A stretch of 64,000 nucleotides of DNA, from the NCBI GenBank assembly GCA_029262455.1, contig JAJCZJ010000069.1, positions 1 through 64,000 on the forward strand, in the 5' to 3' direction. How positions within the stretch are numbered: the stretch's first letter is position 1; the number at the start of each line of letters is the position of its first letter. The translations under genes were made by a program, and so were the position numbers. The notes under the pieces were generated by a model. The model had not been told where the DNA came from, made no database searches, and was given only the letters and a program-made list of their open reading frames with translations. This DNA comes from Deltaproteobacteria bacterium (GTDB lineage: Bacteria; Desulfobacterota; Binatia; HRBIN30; CADEER01). Shown here one piece after another: positions 25,421-35,368 of this stretch.

Positions 25421-28009
25421 CTAGTTGCGCCGGCGGCGCAGCAGCAGGATTGCCGGCAGTAGAAGGAGAGCCGGCGGCAGACTGCTGCTACCCCGATTAT
25501 CGGTTGCCACCACCGCACATCCACCGTCGGTTGGACGGTTTCGTAGGGTCGCGGTTGGCTGGACCGTGTTCGTGGCTGTCGGATCCGGAGTGTTTGTTTC
25601 TGTTGGTTCGGCCCGGGTCTCAGTCGACGTTGCGGATGCCGTAGCCGTTGAGGTTGCTGTCGCCGTTGAGGTCGAGGTTGCTGTCGCCGTTGAGGTCGAG
25701 GTTGGTGTCGCCGTATCTTCCGGAGTGTCGGTTGGTGCTTCGGTGGGCGTGTTTGTCGGCCGATCTGTTGGCGTGGAAGTCGGCGGTGTCACGTCGGTCG
25801 GTGTGTTGGTCGGAGTATCAGTAGGAGTATCGGCCGGGGTATCGGTCGGAGTATCGGTTGGCGGCAGAGGCGTGTCTGTGCTTGTCGGTGTCGGAGTATC
25901 GGTCGCGGTCGGGGTCTCCGTTGCAACCGGAGTTTCCGTCCCTGTCGGAGTTTCGGTCGCCGCGGTACCGGTCGGTGTTCCCGTCGGTGTATCGGTTACC
26001 TGAGCCGTGGCAGTTTCGGTCGCCGTCGCTTGGGCCGTCGGGGTCTCGGTTGCGGCGCTGCCAGTTGGGACACCGGTCGCCGTTAGGGTTGGTTCCGCGG
26101 TCGGAGTCTCAGTCGCTACACTGTCGGTCGGATCACTGGTTGCTGTCGCGGTGGGCTCGGTCGTCGGGGTTGCGGTTGCGACGCTGCCAGTTGGGACACC
26201 TGTAGCGGTCGACGTCGGTTCCGCCGTTGGAGTTTCGGTAGCGGCGCTACCGGTCGGAAGGCCGGTTGCTGTTGCCGTCGGCTCGGCTGTTGGAGTTTCG
26301 GTTGCGACGCTACCGGTCGGAAGCGCGGTCGCGGTTGCTGTCGGTTCGACTGCGGGAGTCTCGGTAGCAGCGCTGCCGGTCGGAACTCCGGTCGCGGTTG
26401 CTGTTGGTTCGACTGTGGGAGTCTCGGTAGCGGCGCTGCCAGTCGGAAGCGCGGTCGCGGTGGCTGTCGGTTCGACTGTTGGAGTTTCGGTTGCGACGCT
26501 GCCGGTCGGAACTCCAGTCGCGGTGGCTGTCGCGACGGCCGTGGCCGTCGGAGTGTCGACGATTGGAGTGTCGGTCGGCGTCGAGGTTGCGACACTCGTA
26601 TTGGTCGCGGTCGCTGTTGGAGTGTCGGCACCCGCAGTCGCTGTCGGAGTCTCGGTCGCAGCCGATCCGGTCGGGATACCCGTCGGAGTATCGGTTGCAG
26701 TCGCGGTCGGCGGAACCGTTGCTGTGTCGGTCGCAGTCGCAGTCGCTGTCGGTGGAACCGTTGCTGTGTCGGTCGCAGTCGCTGTCGCTGTTGGTGGAAC
26801 CGTTGCTGTATCGGTCGGAGCTACAGAATTCGTTGGGGTTGGCGTATCTGGAATCGGAGTCGGAGTTGGCGTGTCGCTCGGCACCGGCGTACCCGTCGGA
26901 GTGCTGCTCGCGCTAGGAATGGTGGTTGCCGATGGGGTTGCGGACGGCATCGCCGTGGCTGTTGGGGTTGGAGGGGGAGGGGCGTCAGAGGGGTCGATTT
27001 CGACCTCGATCGGCGAGTCTCCCGGTCGTAGTAGCATCGCCGTGCCGGCGAGGGTCTCGTTGACGATATCGATCTTGATCAACTGGCCGAGGTCGGTGGT
27101 GTAGGCCGTCGTGCTATCGGAGGTGATTGCGATACCCAACGGTGTCACGCTGTCGCCTAGTGGTACAGTTGCGTTGACGGTGCGAGTTGCGACATCGATC
27201 AGGGTGACCGACGCTCCGTTGAGATTGGTGACTGCGGCGATCGAACCGTTGGGTGCGATTGCCACTCTGAACGGGGTAGAACCAACGGCGACGTCGGTTA
27301 TCAGAGTCTCGCTCACAGCGTCGAAGATGGCGACCTGGTTGCCCGATGTCCGGGCCGCGTATACTTCTGCCCCATTCGGGGTAAAAGCGAGGCCTCGCAG
27401 CGCGGTCGAGGATGCCAGGGTGCTTGCAGCGAAGGTCGATGAGTCGATGATGGTAATCCCAGCTGGAAAGCTGGTTGTGACCCAAACGTCGCCAGTCGTC
27501 GGAGATATGGCGATCTGCTCGGCGCCGACGCCGACGCTGATGTCGTTGACGCCCCCCATGAGTGGATCCGTGTCGACCAAGGTATCGGTTGCGGTATCAA
27601 TGACGGATACGGTGCCGTCCCCGAAGTTTGAAACGAAGGCTAGGGACCCGTCAGGGGTGATGCCGACGTCACTGGGTTGGCTACCGACCATCACGGTGGA
27701 AACCGTGGGAGACATGCCGCTGACATCCACGACTGAGACCGAGTTGTCTGCCCGGCTGGCGACATAGACCTTCATTCGGTCTGGTGTGATCGCAATACCG
27801 ACGGAGCTACGGCCGATTGGAACGACACCAACTTGAGTGTCGGTCGCCAAGTCGATGATGGCTAGCTCGTCGCGGACTTGGATCGTGGTGTAGAGGAACG
27901 GCTCAGCGGCGGCTTTGTCACCGAAGGGCGCCACAGCCAGCATTGCTGCAAACAATACCGAGCCACAACGGCCAAATTGACGAATCGAGGGATCGAACTT
28001 ACCCAACAT
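25421..28009 (-). CDS. YVTN-type beta-propeller exoprotein with very long Thr/Pro linker and Cys-containing C-terminal anchor
   Basis: An 862-residue protein. RBS TGGGAG lies 5 bases before ATG 28009, so the frame start at 28021 is not used. Signal peptide to about residue 35 (KAAA). Residues 36-340 carry YVTN/lactonase-type propeller repeats ([40 protein letters not shown]). About 470 residues of Thr/Pro/Ala linker follow, including an eight-fold 21-residue repeat. The end has [13 protein letters not shown], a hydrophobic stretch and RRRRN, like MYXO-CTERM or JDVT-CTERM signals that are cleaved and anchored at the surface. The propeller is probably a binding module held far from the cell. 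Confidence 0.85.
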   Translation of the reverse strand: MLGKFDPSIRQFGRCGSVLFAAMLAVAPFGDKAAAEPFLYTTIQVRDELAIIDLATDTQVGVVPIGRSSVGIAITPDRMKVYVASRADNSVSVVDVSGMSPTVSTVMVGSQPSDVGITPDGSLAFVSNFGDGTVSVIDTATDTLVDTDPLMGGVNDISVGVGAEQIAISPTTGDVWVTTSFPAGITIIDSSTFAASTLASSTALRGLAFTPNGAEVYAARTSGNQVAIFDAVSETLITDVAVGSTPFRVAIAPNGSIAAVTNLNGASVTLIDVATRTVNATVPLGDSVTPLGIAITSDSTTAYTTDLGQLIKIDIVNETLAGTAMLLRPGDSPIEVEIDPSDAPPPPTPTATAMPSATPSATTIPSASSTPTGTPVPSDTPTPTPIPDTPTPTNSVAPTDTATVPPTATATATDTATVPPTATATATDTATVPPTATATDTPTGIPTGSAATETPTATAGADTPTATATNTSVATSTPTDTPIVDTPTATAVATATATGVPTGSVATETPTVEPTATATALPTGSAATETPTVEPTATATGVPTGSAATETPAVEPTATATALPTGSVATETPTAEPTATATGLPTGSAATETPTAEPTSTATGVPTGSVATATPTTEPTATATSDPTDSVATETPTAEPTLTATGVPTGSAATETPTAQATATETATAQVTDTPTGTPTGTAATETPTGTETPVATETPTATDTPTPTSTDTPLPPTDTPTDTPADTPTDTPTNTPTDVTPPTSTPTDRPTNTPTEAPTDTPEDTATPTSTSTATATSTSTATATSTATASATSTETRAEPTETNTPDPTATNTVQPTATLRNRPTDGGCAVVATDNRGSSSLPPALLLLPAILLLRRRRN
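26010..26520 (-). repeat. eight-copy 63-bp coding repeat
   Basis: Within the linker of the YVTN protein the unit [20 protein letters not shown] plus T (21 residues, 63 bp) recurs about eight times with small changes (V/A, T/A, ALP/GVP/GLP). The spacing of 63 bases can be read directly, for example GTCTC at 26043 and 26106. Boundaries are approximate. Confidence 0.85.
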
Positions 28010-28294
28010 GAGAACTCCCAAAAAGTGATGAGGTTAGCGCCTCTTGAACCGGCGCGATTCGGTCGGTTGATAAACCATACCGCAACAAACTCAACGTGCA
28101 CCGTACAGCTGTCGGTGGCTGGGGTCAACCAAAAAAATGACGCTCTGTCGGGTGGTTACGACCGAATATCGTAGGATCTCTCGTGAAAAGAGCCAACGCT
28201 TTGCAGTAATACGCACATAGTATGCAATGTTTAATGCGGATTGCTCGAGAGATTGTGGTCTGTCGCCCGAATTCATCGTCTTCTACCTGCACCA

Positions 28295-29521
28295 GGGATG
28301 CGTGGAATTGGTGGATTGCTGCTCCCGGGAGTGCGCCGTCTTGCGCCGAAAGATCGAATCGTGTCTGTTCGCACGATTGCCGGCTCGGAGATGGTTGATG
28401 CGCGAGGGGAAAACGTTTGGTCTTTGGAGGATTCAGTTGGGGTGTCTTGGGATAGGATGACGGTACCCCTTCACACCAGGATGATCTCCCTGCGTTTGCG
28501 CTGGAGTCGTCCAGGAGAAGTGCTCGCCGAGGGGCGCCTACTCGACCTTCGCAAGCGCGCGATCGTACCTCTCGGGGCCAGTCTCCGAGGCCCCGGCGTG
28601 GTGCACGACATGAAGACCCGTGTCTGGATCGACACCGAAACCATGTCGATCTCTCGCGTCGATCCGGAAATGCTGTCTTTCCCCTATGTTGCATCGGAGC
28701 ATACTGCCGGTGAGAGCTGTCCTGGGCGTATCGCTGATGTCCAGAACGTTGTTGGAACCCGTCTGAACGAGAGCTACGGCGACCAGGTCAATGGCCAGGT
28801 CGGCGGGCCCCGCGGGTGCTTTCACATCTTTACCCTTCTTCGGATGACCGGACCAGCAGTTCAAGCCGGCCTCGCGTCGGAGCACGTTATCGGACGTATG
28901 GCGGCGGAGATTCCACCGAAGCCGGACGAGGTCCTGTGGAACAGGACCGTGACCATCGATTCCCATAAGGGCGAGGGACTGGGCCTGCACCTGCACGGCA
29001 CTCTTACCGATGTGTTTCAGAGCGGCGGGCCTCCGGAAGACGGTTCCGGCACCGAAGAACTGATCGGGGGAATCGAGGTAATGGCCGATTTTTCGACGGC
29101 ATTTCCGGACATGGGCCTGAACGATGTTTCGGGCCGGCGACGTAAGCTCTCAGCCGGTATAGGCAACGTGGGGACGTGGGCGGATATTGATAATTTCGTT
29201 AGATTACAGGGAGTTAACGTCCGCAAAGGGTTCTCTGCCCAGGTTCAGAAGATTCTCGGCGACGAGGCGGGCCTGCGGCCCGAATCTCATCTGGTCTTCA
29301 TGATGGCGCCGGTCGTCATGCAGAGCATGCCGGGCCTCCTCGAGGAGATGCAGTTGCGCGCGTCTGCGGGGACCGGAGCCGGTGGCGGAAAACGCATGGG
29401 GACTGCGCTGAACTCATGTCACATGTGGCGAGCCGATGGGCCGCTGAACAGAGTCGTTTCGGGTACTGTCGCGGATAGCGACCAGTCAACCACCAACGCG
29501 GAACCCCTGAAGGATCGATGA
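28295..29521 (+). CDS. DUF2889-domain protein
   Basis: A 408-residue protein from ATG 28295; the frame opens at TTG 28241 and the true start is uncertain. The DUF2889 signature spans about residues 90-190: VVHDMKTRVWIDTETMSI, then SFPYVASEHTAGESCPGRIA and GGPRGCFHIFTLLRMTGPAV, the conserved G-x-x-G-C-x-H end. The C-terminal 200 residues are unfamiliar. DUF2889 proteins are uncharacterised. The 285 bases before it, up to the divergent YVTN gene, hold nothing I recognise. Confidence 0.7.
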   Translation, partial: GMRGIGGLLLPGVRRLAPKDRIVSVRTIAGSEMVDARGENVWSLEDSVGVSWDRMTVPLHTRMISLRLRWSRPGEVLAEGRLLDLRKRAIVPLGASLRGPGVVHDMKTRVWIDTETMSISRVDPEMLSFPYVASEHTAGESCPGRIADVQNVVGTRLNESYGDQVNGQVGGPRGCFHIFTLLRMTGPAVQAGLASEHVIGRMAAEIPPKPDEVLWNRTVTIDSHKGEGLGLHLHGTLTDVFQSGGPPEDGSGTEELIGGIEVMADFSTAFPDMGLNDVSGRRRKLSAGIGNVGTWADIDNFVRLQGVNVRKGFSAQVQKILGDEAGLRPESHLVFMMAPVVMQSMPGLLEEMQLRASAGTGAGGGKRMGTALNSCHMWRADGPLNRVVSGTVADSDQSTTNAEPLKDR

Positions 29522-29621
29522 AGAAAGAGGATCGTCGCGAAGCGACCACCAACCTCAGCCCGAGCCTCAGCCCTTGCCTGAGCCTACGAGCGGAGCGAGT
29601 GACGGATTAGAGGAGTTCTAG

Positions 29622-30101
29622 ATGCCAGTCGACAAGGACACATTTCTCAAAGCCATGGGGTGTTTTGCCGCCGGGGTCACCGTTGTGACGACCGTTGATG
29701 CAGATGGAACCCCCCACGGCCTGACTGCGACCGCCTTCTCTTCGGTTTCCCTCGATCCGCCGCTCGCGTTGGTCTGTATTGGCATGGAGTCTGGTTCGTA
29801 TTCGCACTTCGTCAGCGCCGAATCATTTGCGATCAACTTTCTCTCGGCGGACCAAGCCGACGTCTCGCAGCGCTTTGCGAGTTCGGGTGAGGACAAGTTC
29901 GATGGCGTCGGGTGGCGCACAGGCGAACTCGGGATGCCGCTGCTATCTGGGACCGTTGGGTTCGCGGAATGCCGCAAAGTACATTCGTACGGTGGCGGCG
30001 ATCACACGATCTTCGTCGGCCAAATTGAGGCAGGGGACGGAAACGAACTACAGCCGTTGACATATTTTCGCGGCGGGTACCGGCGTGTAACCGACCTGTA
30101 G
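29622..30101 (+). CDS. flavin reductase-like protein
   Basis: A 159-residue protein of the HpaC/ActVB flavin reductase fold: FAAGVTVVTTVDADGTPHGL near residue 15, then TATAFSSVSLDPPLALVCI and a closing HTIFVGQIEAG. It binds FMN or FAD and passes reduced flavin to a partner oxygenase. RBS GAGGAG lies 8 bases before ATG 29622. It could support flavin oxygenases such as the LLM protein at 1.0-2.1 kb, although they are not linked. Confidence 0.9.
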   Translation: MPVDKDTFLKAMGCFAAGVTVVTTVDADGTPHGLTATAFSSVSLDPPLALVCIGMESGSYSHFVSAESFAINFLSADQADVSQRFASSGEDKFDGVGWRTGELGMPLLSGTVGFAECRKVHSYGGGDHTIFVGQIEAGDGNELQPLTYFRGGYRRVTDL

Positions 30102-30118
30102 CAGCGGCTTGCAGGCGA

Positions 30119-30475
30119 CTAGTGGGGCAGCTCTTCCATCCATTTGTAGGTAGGGTGGTTGGTCCAGCCTTGGTTGCGTGGCCGCGGGTTGGTGATGACC
30201 TCGATATCGGCCAATACCTTGGTCTTGCATGCAAGCCTGTAGCCGGGACCTTCCCAACCGACCTTTTTTTCTTCTTCCTTGGTCGGCTGCGAGACGGCTC
30301 TATCGTCGTCAATCTTGACCCGGCATGTGCCGCACATGGCGCGGCCGCGGCAATTGATCAGATTTGCGGGGAACGCGTACAAATCGACTTCGTTGTCGAG
30401 CGCGAGCTGGCGTAAGTTGGTCCCGACAGGGCACTCGATTGTCATGTCCTGTTTGACGAAACGGACGGTCGGCAT
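30119..30475 (-). CDS. plant-type [2Fe-2S] ferredoxin
   Basis: A 118-residue protein. The cluster motif NCRGRAMCGTCRVKI (C-x5-C-x2-C) lies near residues 41-55 and the fourth cysteine is in RLACKTKVLAD near 82. It is longer than a minimal ferredoxin, with about 25 extra C-terminal residues (HPTYKWMEELPH). Soluble electron carrier; partner unknown. Convergent with the flavin reductase and divergent from glmU. Confidence 0.92.
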   Translation of the reverse strand: MPTVRFVKQDMTIECPVGTNLRQLALDNEVDLYAFPANLINCRGRAMCGTCRVKIDDDRAVSQPTKEEEKKVGWEGPGYRLACKTKVLADIEVITNPRPRNQGWTNHPTYKWMEELPH

Positions 30476-30601
30476 GGCGGCATTCTCCTCTCGACAAAAG
30501 CCGCTTCATAGCAATTGCGGCGCACAAAGTCAGCTAGGTTGGCGGCTGTCGGTACCTGCCTGCGCTTGACCGGCCGAAATCCCCGCGGTATCGCCCGGTG
30601 G

Positions 30602-32035
30602 GTGAATCGACTCCGAGTTGCTGCCATCGTTCTTGCGGCGGGCAGGAGTGTGCGCTTTGCTTCGGCGCGCTCCAAGCTGCTGCATTCGTTTGCCGGAAAG
30701 CCCTTGATCCATTGGCCGCTCGACGCGCTGCGGTCGGTCGGCGCGAAGCCGATCGTTGCGGTGGTCAGCCCAGACTCGGGCGAGTTGCGTGCTGCGTGCG
30801 GGCGCGACGTCGTCTTTGGTGTGCAGCGCGAGCAGCGTGGAACCGGCCACGCGGTGTTGGCGGCGCGGCGGCATCTGGCGGACCACCGCGGAGCCGTGTT
30901 GGTCATGGCCGGGGATCTGCCGTTGCTGAAGCCACAGAGCATGCGACGACTGGTCCGTGCCCACAAAGAAGCTGGCGATGGGATTGCCCTGCTGACGGCG
31001 CAAGCCGATGACCCGCAAGGGTGGGGTCGGATCGTGCGCAAAGGGCGGCGGATCAACGCCATCGTCGAGCAGCGCGATGCGAACGCGGAGCAGCGTGCGA
31101 TCCAGGAGGTCAACGTCGGTGTCTATTGTCTGCGCGCCCCGCTGCTTTTTGATCTGCTGCGTAAGGTCAAGCCGGACAACGCTCAGAACGAGATCTACCT
31201 AACGGACATTGTCGAGCTGGCGCTGAACCGGGGGCTGCCGGTGAAGTCGGTGGCGGTCGACGCTTCCGAGGTTGGTCAGATCAACAACCGCCGCGAGTTG
31301 GCGCAACTGGAGGCGGTGTACCGCCAACAGATCAACGAACGCTGGATGGCGGCCGGTGTCACGTTGGAGGATCCGGCGACGACGTATATCGGTCCGGGAG
31401 TCCGGATTGGAAATGACTCTGTGATTGGGCCCAATGTCCATCTCCGCGGCGACACCAAGCTGGGTCCCGGATGTCAGGTCGATGGCTCCTCGTACATAAC
31501 AGACTCGCAGATCGGGGCCGATGTCCACCTGCGATTCGGCGTCGTCCTGAGCGCTGCTCGGATTGGAAAGGGGTGTGCAATCGGTCCTTTTGCACACCTC
31601 CGTCCGGGGACGCGGTTGGCGGCGGGTGTTCACATCGGCGATTTCGTGGAAACCAAGAATGCCTTCTTCGCATCGGGATCGAAGGCGAATCACTTGGCAT
31701 ACATCGGAGACGCGGAGATTGGTCGCGAGACCAATGTTGGGGCCGGTACGATTACATGCAACTACGATGGATACGATAAACATCGAACGATCGTAGGTGA
31801 CCGCGTGATGATCGGTAGCGACACGCAGTTGGTGGCTCCAGTGCGCGTTGGTGACGACGTGTATGTAGCGTCTGGTTCGACTGTACGGCGCGACGTGCCG
31901 GCGGGGACGCTGGTCTACAATCCACGGCCGCAGTCGGAGACCGAGGGCTGGGTGGCCGATTGGCGCGACAGTCATCCGCCGAAAAAGAAGAGTAAGAGTA
32001 AACCGGGCCGCAAGAGTGCCCGCCGCAATTCTTGA
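30602..32035 (+). CDS. glmU: bifunctional UDP-GlcNAc pyrophosphorylase / glucosamine-1-phosphate N-acetyltransferase
   Basis: A 477-residue GlmU. The N-terminal uridylyltransferase has AAIVLAAGRSVRFASARSKL, RGTGHAV and AGDLPLL; the first motif is less canonical (usually GxGTRMxS). The C-terminal acetyltransferase is a left-handed beta-helix with HLRPGTRL, VETKNAFFASGSKANHLAY and NVGAGTITCNYDGYDKH. GTG 30602 is the likely start since no ATG precedes the domain in a sensible place and the upstream frame looks non-coding; a ribosome binding site is not obvious. It makes UDP-GlcNAc for peptidoglycan and LPS, with glmS 82 bases downstream. Confidence 0.95.
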   Translation: MNRLRVAAIVLAAGRSVRFASARSKLLHSFAGKPLIHWPLDALRSVGAKPIVAVVSPDSGELRAACGRDVVFGVQREQRGTGHAVLAARRHLADHRGAVLVMAGDLPLLKPQSMRRLVRAHKEAGDGIALLTAQADDPQGWGRIVRKGRRINAIVEQRDANAEQRAIQEVNVGVYCLRAPLLFDLLRKVKPDNAQNEIYLTDIVELALNRGLPVKSVAVDASEVGQINNRRELAQLEAVYRQQINERWMAAGVTLEDPATTYIGPGVRIGNDSVIGPNVHLRGDTKLGPGCQVDGSSYITDSQIGADVHLRFGVVLSAARIGKGCAIGPFAHLRPGTRLAAGVHIGDFVETKNAFFASGSKANHLAYIGDAEIGRETNVGAGTITCNYDGYDKHRTIVGDRVMIGSDTQLVAPVRVGDDVYVASGSTVRRDVPAGTLVYNPRPQSETEGWVADWRDSHPPKKKSKSKPGRKSARRNS

Positions 32036-32117
32036 ACAGTGTTGGAATTCATGGCTGGCGCCTTGCGCGGTTGGCCCGTAGAGTGTGCGGGAATTGCCAT
32101 CCGGAGACTATTGGTAG

Positions 32118-33947
32118 ATGTGTGGAATCGTTGGATACGTAGGACAGCGCGACGCCAGCTCGGTGTTGATTCGCGGTTTGCGCCTGCTCGAGTACCGCGG
32201 TTACGACTCGGCGGGAGTGGCGGTCCTTACGAACGGTGACTTTGCGTTGCGGCGCTCGGTGGGCAAGCTGCAGAACTTGGAAGACCTGCTGGCGGAGTCG
32301 CCAGCGACCGGTCATAGCGGCATCGGTCATACGCGTTGGGCCACGCATGGGCGGCCCTCGGAAGCCAATGCGCATCCACATCGAGCCGGGCGCGTCGTCC
32401 TGATTCACAACGGCATCATTGAGAACTTCCTCGCGCTACGCGCCGAGTTGAGGGCCAATGGCCGCGATTTTTCTTCGGAGACGGACACCGAGATCATTGC
32501 CCATCTAATCGATGGCTATTTGAGCGATGGCGACGACCTCGCGGCGGCGACCCGGCGCGCCATTGCGCGGCTCGAGGGCTCCTTTGCGATCGTGGTGATG
32601 TCCGTGGACGAGCCCGGGCGATTGGTGGCGGCGAAAAGTGCGACCCCGATCGTGATCGGTCTCGGCGACGGCGAGAACTTTGTTGCCTCCGATATCCCGG
32701 CGCTGCTCGATTACACCCGCGACATGCTGTTCCTCGAGGATGGCGAGATGGCGGAGATCGACAGCAGTGGAGTGCGTGTGTCGGAGTTTGACGGTACCGT
32801 CGTCGAGCGCGACCCGCGGCGCATCACGTGGGACCCGGTGACCGCCCAGAAGGGCGGCTACAAGCATTTCATGCTGAAAGAGATTCACGAGCAGCCGCAG
32901 GCGATCATCGATACGATGCGCGGCCGGCTACTGCTCGAGGATGGGGACATTTTTCTCGACGACTTCGATCTCGGCAAGGAGTGGTGGAAAGACGTTGAGC
33001 GGATGGATCTGATCGCGTGCGGGACGGCGTGGCACGCTTGCCTGGTGGGTAAGTTCTTCATCGAGAAGTTCGCGCGGATTCCCTGCAATGTCGATTACGG
33101 AAGCGAGTTTCGGTACCGCGAGCCGATTCTCGATGAGCGCGGTCTGTTGGTCGTCGTGTCGCAGTCCGGAGAGACGGCGGACACTCTCGCAGCCGTCGAA
33201 GAGGCGCGCCGCAAGGGGGTTCGCAGCGCAGCGATCTGCAACGTCGTCGACTCGAGTATTACGCGCCGCGCCGATGCCGTTCTGTATACGCACGCCGGCC
33301 CGGAAATCAGTGTCGCATCGACCAAGGCCTTCGTTACGCAACTGACCGCGTTGCTCTTGATGGCGCTTTTCCTCGGGAGACGACGTGGCACTCTCAGCGC
33401 GGAAGAATGTCGCGAGCTGATCGAGGCGATGGTCCACCTGCCGTCACCGCTGCGCGAGGCCCTTGCTTTGGCGCCGTCGATCGAGACGATGGCACGCCGC
33501 TACGTGAAAGCCGAAAACTTCCTCTACGTCGGGCGCGGTCTGAATTATCCAATCGCTCTCGAGGGGGCGCTCAAGCTCAAGGAACTTTCGTACATTCATG
33601 CCGAGGGGTATCCGGCGGGCGAACTCAAGCACGGGCCGATCGCACTGATCAGTGAAACCATGCCGGTCGTGGTGCTGCTGCCGAAGAACGGGTCGTTTGC
33701 AAAAACACTCAGCAACATGAAGGAAGTCGAGTCGCGCGGCGGCCAGATCATCGTCGTGACGGACGTCGAGGACGATGAAATTGACCAGGTCGCACGCGAC
33801 GTCATCCGCGTGCCGTCGGTTCACCCGATGCTGATGCCCATCCTTCTGAGCCTTCCGCTGCAGTTACTCTCGTACTATGTGGCCGAGCACCGGGGCACGG
33901 ACGTCGACCAACCGCGAAATTTGGCAAAGAGTGTGACTGTCGAGTAG
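32118..33947 (+). CDS. glmS: glutamine-fructose-6-phosphate aminotransferase (isomerizing)
   Basis: A 609-residue GlmS. It starts MCGIVGYVGQRDA, with Cys2 becoming the N-terminal nucleophile of the glutaminase domain, and continues LLEYRGYDSAG and HTRWATHGRPSEANAHPH. Two SIS domains follow (about 290-420 and 455-595), with SQSGETADTL, STKAFVTQL and ALEGALKLKELSYIHAEG; it ends in the family tail DVDQPRNLAKSVTVE. It makes glucosamine-6-phosphate from fructose-6-phosphate and glutamine. The 82-base gap after glmU holds no glmS ribozyme. Confidence 0.98.
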   Translation: MCGIVGYVGQRDASSVLIRGLRLLEYRGYDSAGVAVLTNGDFALRRSVGKLQNLEDLLAESPATGHSGIGHTRWATHGRPSEANAHPHRAGRVVLIHNGIIENFLALRAELRANGRDFSSETDTEIIAHLIDGYLSDGDDLAAATRRAIARLEGSFAIVVMSVDEPGRLVAAKSATPIVIGLGDGENFVASDIPALLDYTRDMLFLEDGEMAEIDSSGVRVSEFDGTVVERDPRRITWDPVTAQKGGYKHFMLKEIHEQPQAIIDTMRGRLLLEDGDIFLDDFDLGKEWWKDVERMDLIACGTAWHACLVGKFFIEKFARIPCNVDYGSEFRYREPILDERGLLVVVSQSGETADTLAAVEEARRKGVRSAAICNVVDSSITRRADAVLYTHAGPEISVASTKAFVTQLTALLLMALFLGRRRGTLSAEECRELIEAMVHLPSPLREALALAPSIETMARRYVKAENFLYVGRGLNYPIALEGALKLKELSYIHAEGYPAGELKHGPIALISETMPVVVLLPKNGSFAKTLSNMKEVESRGGQIIVVTDVEDDEIDQVARDVIRVPSVHPMLMPILLSLPLQLLSYYVAEHRGTDVDQPRNLAKSVTVE

Positions 33948-34162
33948 CCCAAGACGGCCGAATGAGTTGAGCAGTTCTATTCTCCTGACGTCTGTGCCGA
34001 CACACCGGGGCAAAGCTTCGGCGTATCGGGGCATGGTTAGGCAGGCTCGACTGGCCCTGCGTTGAGACTCGCGGCGGCTGCGTGTCCGCCGACCCGGCAT
34101 TGACACGGTCGGCCGATGGGTCGAGACTCTAGATTGATCTGATTTATCAGACGGTCTCGCTG

Positions 34163-35368
34163 ATGTTCTCGACGTTTCGACCACCCCCAAAAACCCCGCG
34201 GACGATCTCTTCGATCGAAGAGGCGATTGCCGATATCCAGGCTGGCAAGATGGTCATCCTCATGGATGACGAGAGTCGGGAGAACGAGGGTGATCTGACC
34301 ATGGCCGCCGACAAGGTCGATGCTGAGGCGATCAACTTCATGGCCAAGTATGGGCGCGGATTGATTTGTCTGGCGCTGGCCGAGGAGCGTATCCGCGAAC
34401 TTGGCTTGCCGATGATGGTCAGCGACAACAAGGCACCCCTCGGTACCGCTTTTACGGTTTCGATCGACGCCCGCCACGGGGTGACGAGCGGTGTTACCGC
34501 CCAAGACCGCGCGACGACGATCCGTACCGCCGCCCGGCCAGACAGTGGCCCGCAGGATCTGGTGACACCTGGCCACGTCTTTCCGCTGCGCGCGCGCAAA
34601 GGCGGTGTCCTGGTACGCACCGGTCAGACCGAAGGTGGTGTGGATCTATCGCGACTCGCCGGGCTGACGCCGTCTTCTGTGATCTGCGAGATCATGAACG
34701 AAGACGGTTCCATGGCGCGCTTGCCCGACCTTGAAGAGTTCGCGGTAGAGCACGAGCTCAAAATTTGCACGATCGCAGATTTGATTCACTACCGGTTGCA
34801 ATGGGACTCGCTGGTGCATCGCCAGGCCGAGGCAACCATCCCGACGGAGTTTGGTGAGTTTCGCGCTTACGCGTACAGCAGCGATGTTGATGCAGGCGAG
34901 CATTTGGCCCTGGTGCGCGGCGAAATTCGCTCGGATGAGCCGGTGCTGGTACGGGCGCATACCGAGTACCTTCCAGGTGATGTCTTCGGCTCGGTCTCTC
35001 GCAATACGGGCGCGCTGTTGCGCCGCTCGATGGAGATCATTGCCGAGGAGGGGACCGGCGTAATTGTCTATCTCCGGCGCGAGGGGCAGGCTGCGGAATT
35101 GCTCGGCGGTAAGGCCAAAGCAGCGCCGGAATCCCCGAGTACGAAGTCGAGCGACCGCGCCATGGAGTTCCGCGAGTACGGGATCGGTGCCCAGATCCTG
35201 CGCGACGTGGGCGTTGGAAAGATTCGCCTTCTGACCAACAACCCACGCCGCATGGTCAGTCTCCCGGGCTACGGGTTGGATATCGTCGAGGCGGTTCCGA
35301 TCGTGGTCGAAGGTGTTGACCCCGATCGCGAAACTCAGTCGAACAAGCGTTCGAGCTCGAAAGCGTAG
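34163..35368 (+). CDS. ribB: DHBP synthase fused to a degenerate GTP cyclohydrolase II domain (RibBX-like)
   Basis: A 401-residue protein. Residues about 10-215 are a good 3,4-dihydroxy-2-butanone 4-phosphate synthase, with DDESRENEGDLTMAADKV, HGVTSGVTAQDRATTI, GHVFPLRARKGGVL and SVICEIMNEDGSMARL. The second half (225-395) is recognisably GTP cyclohydrolase II by fold (YGIGAQILRDVG, LLTNNPR), but the zinc cysteines are gone: where CLTGD and RCDCG are expected it has YLPGD and SRNTG. The QEGRGIGL motif is REGQAAEL. So the RibA reaction is probably lost, as described for RibBX proteins. No FMN riboswitch was seen upstream; the 215-base gap after glmS is empty. Confidence 0.92.
   Translation: MFSTFRPPPKTPRTISSIEEAIADIQAGKMVILMDDESRENEGDLTMAADKVDAEAINFMAKYGRGLICLALAEERIRELGLPMMVSDNKAPLGTAFTVSIDARHGVTSGVTAQDRATTIRTAARPDSGPQDLVTPGHVFPLRARKGGVLVRTGQTEGGVDLSRLAGLTPSSVICEIMNEDGSMARLPDLEEFAVEHELKICTIADLIHYRLQWDSLVHRQAEATIPTEFGEFRAYAYSSDVDAGEHLALVRGEIRSDEPVLVRAHTEYLPGDVFGSVSRNTGALLRRSMEIIAEEGTGVIVYLRREGQAAELLGGKAKAAPESPSTKSSDRAMEFREYGIGAQILRDVGVGKIRLLTNNPRRMVSLPGYGLDIVEAVPIVVEGVDPDRETQSNKRSSSKA

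Noticed and set aside
32036-32117. glmS ribozyme upstream of glmS
   Set aside because: Only 82 bases separate glmU and glmS, and the conserved AGCGCC core with its pseudoknots is not visible.
33948-34162. FMN riboswitch upstream of ribB
   Set aside because: The conserved RFN elements (for example GGGTGAAATTCCC-like and CCGACAGT-like blocks) are absent.
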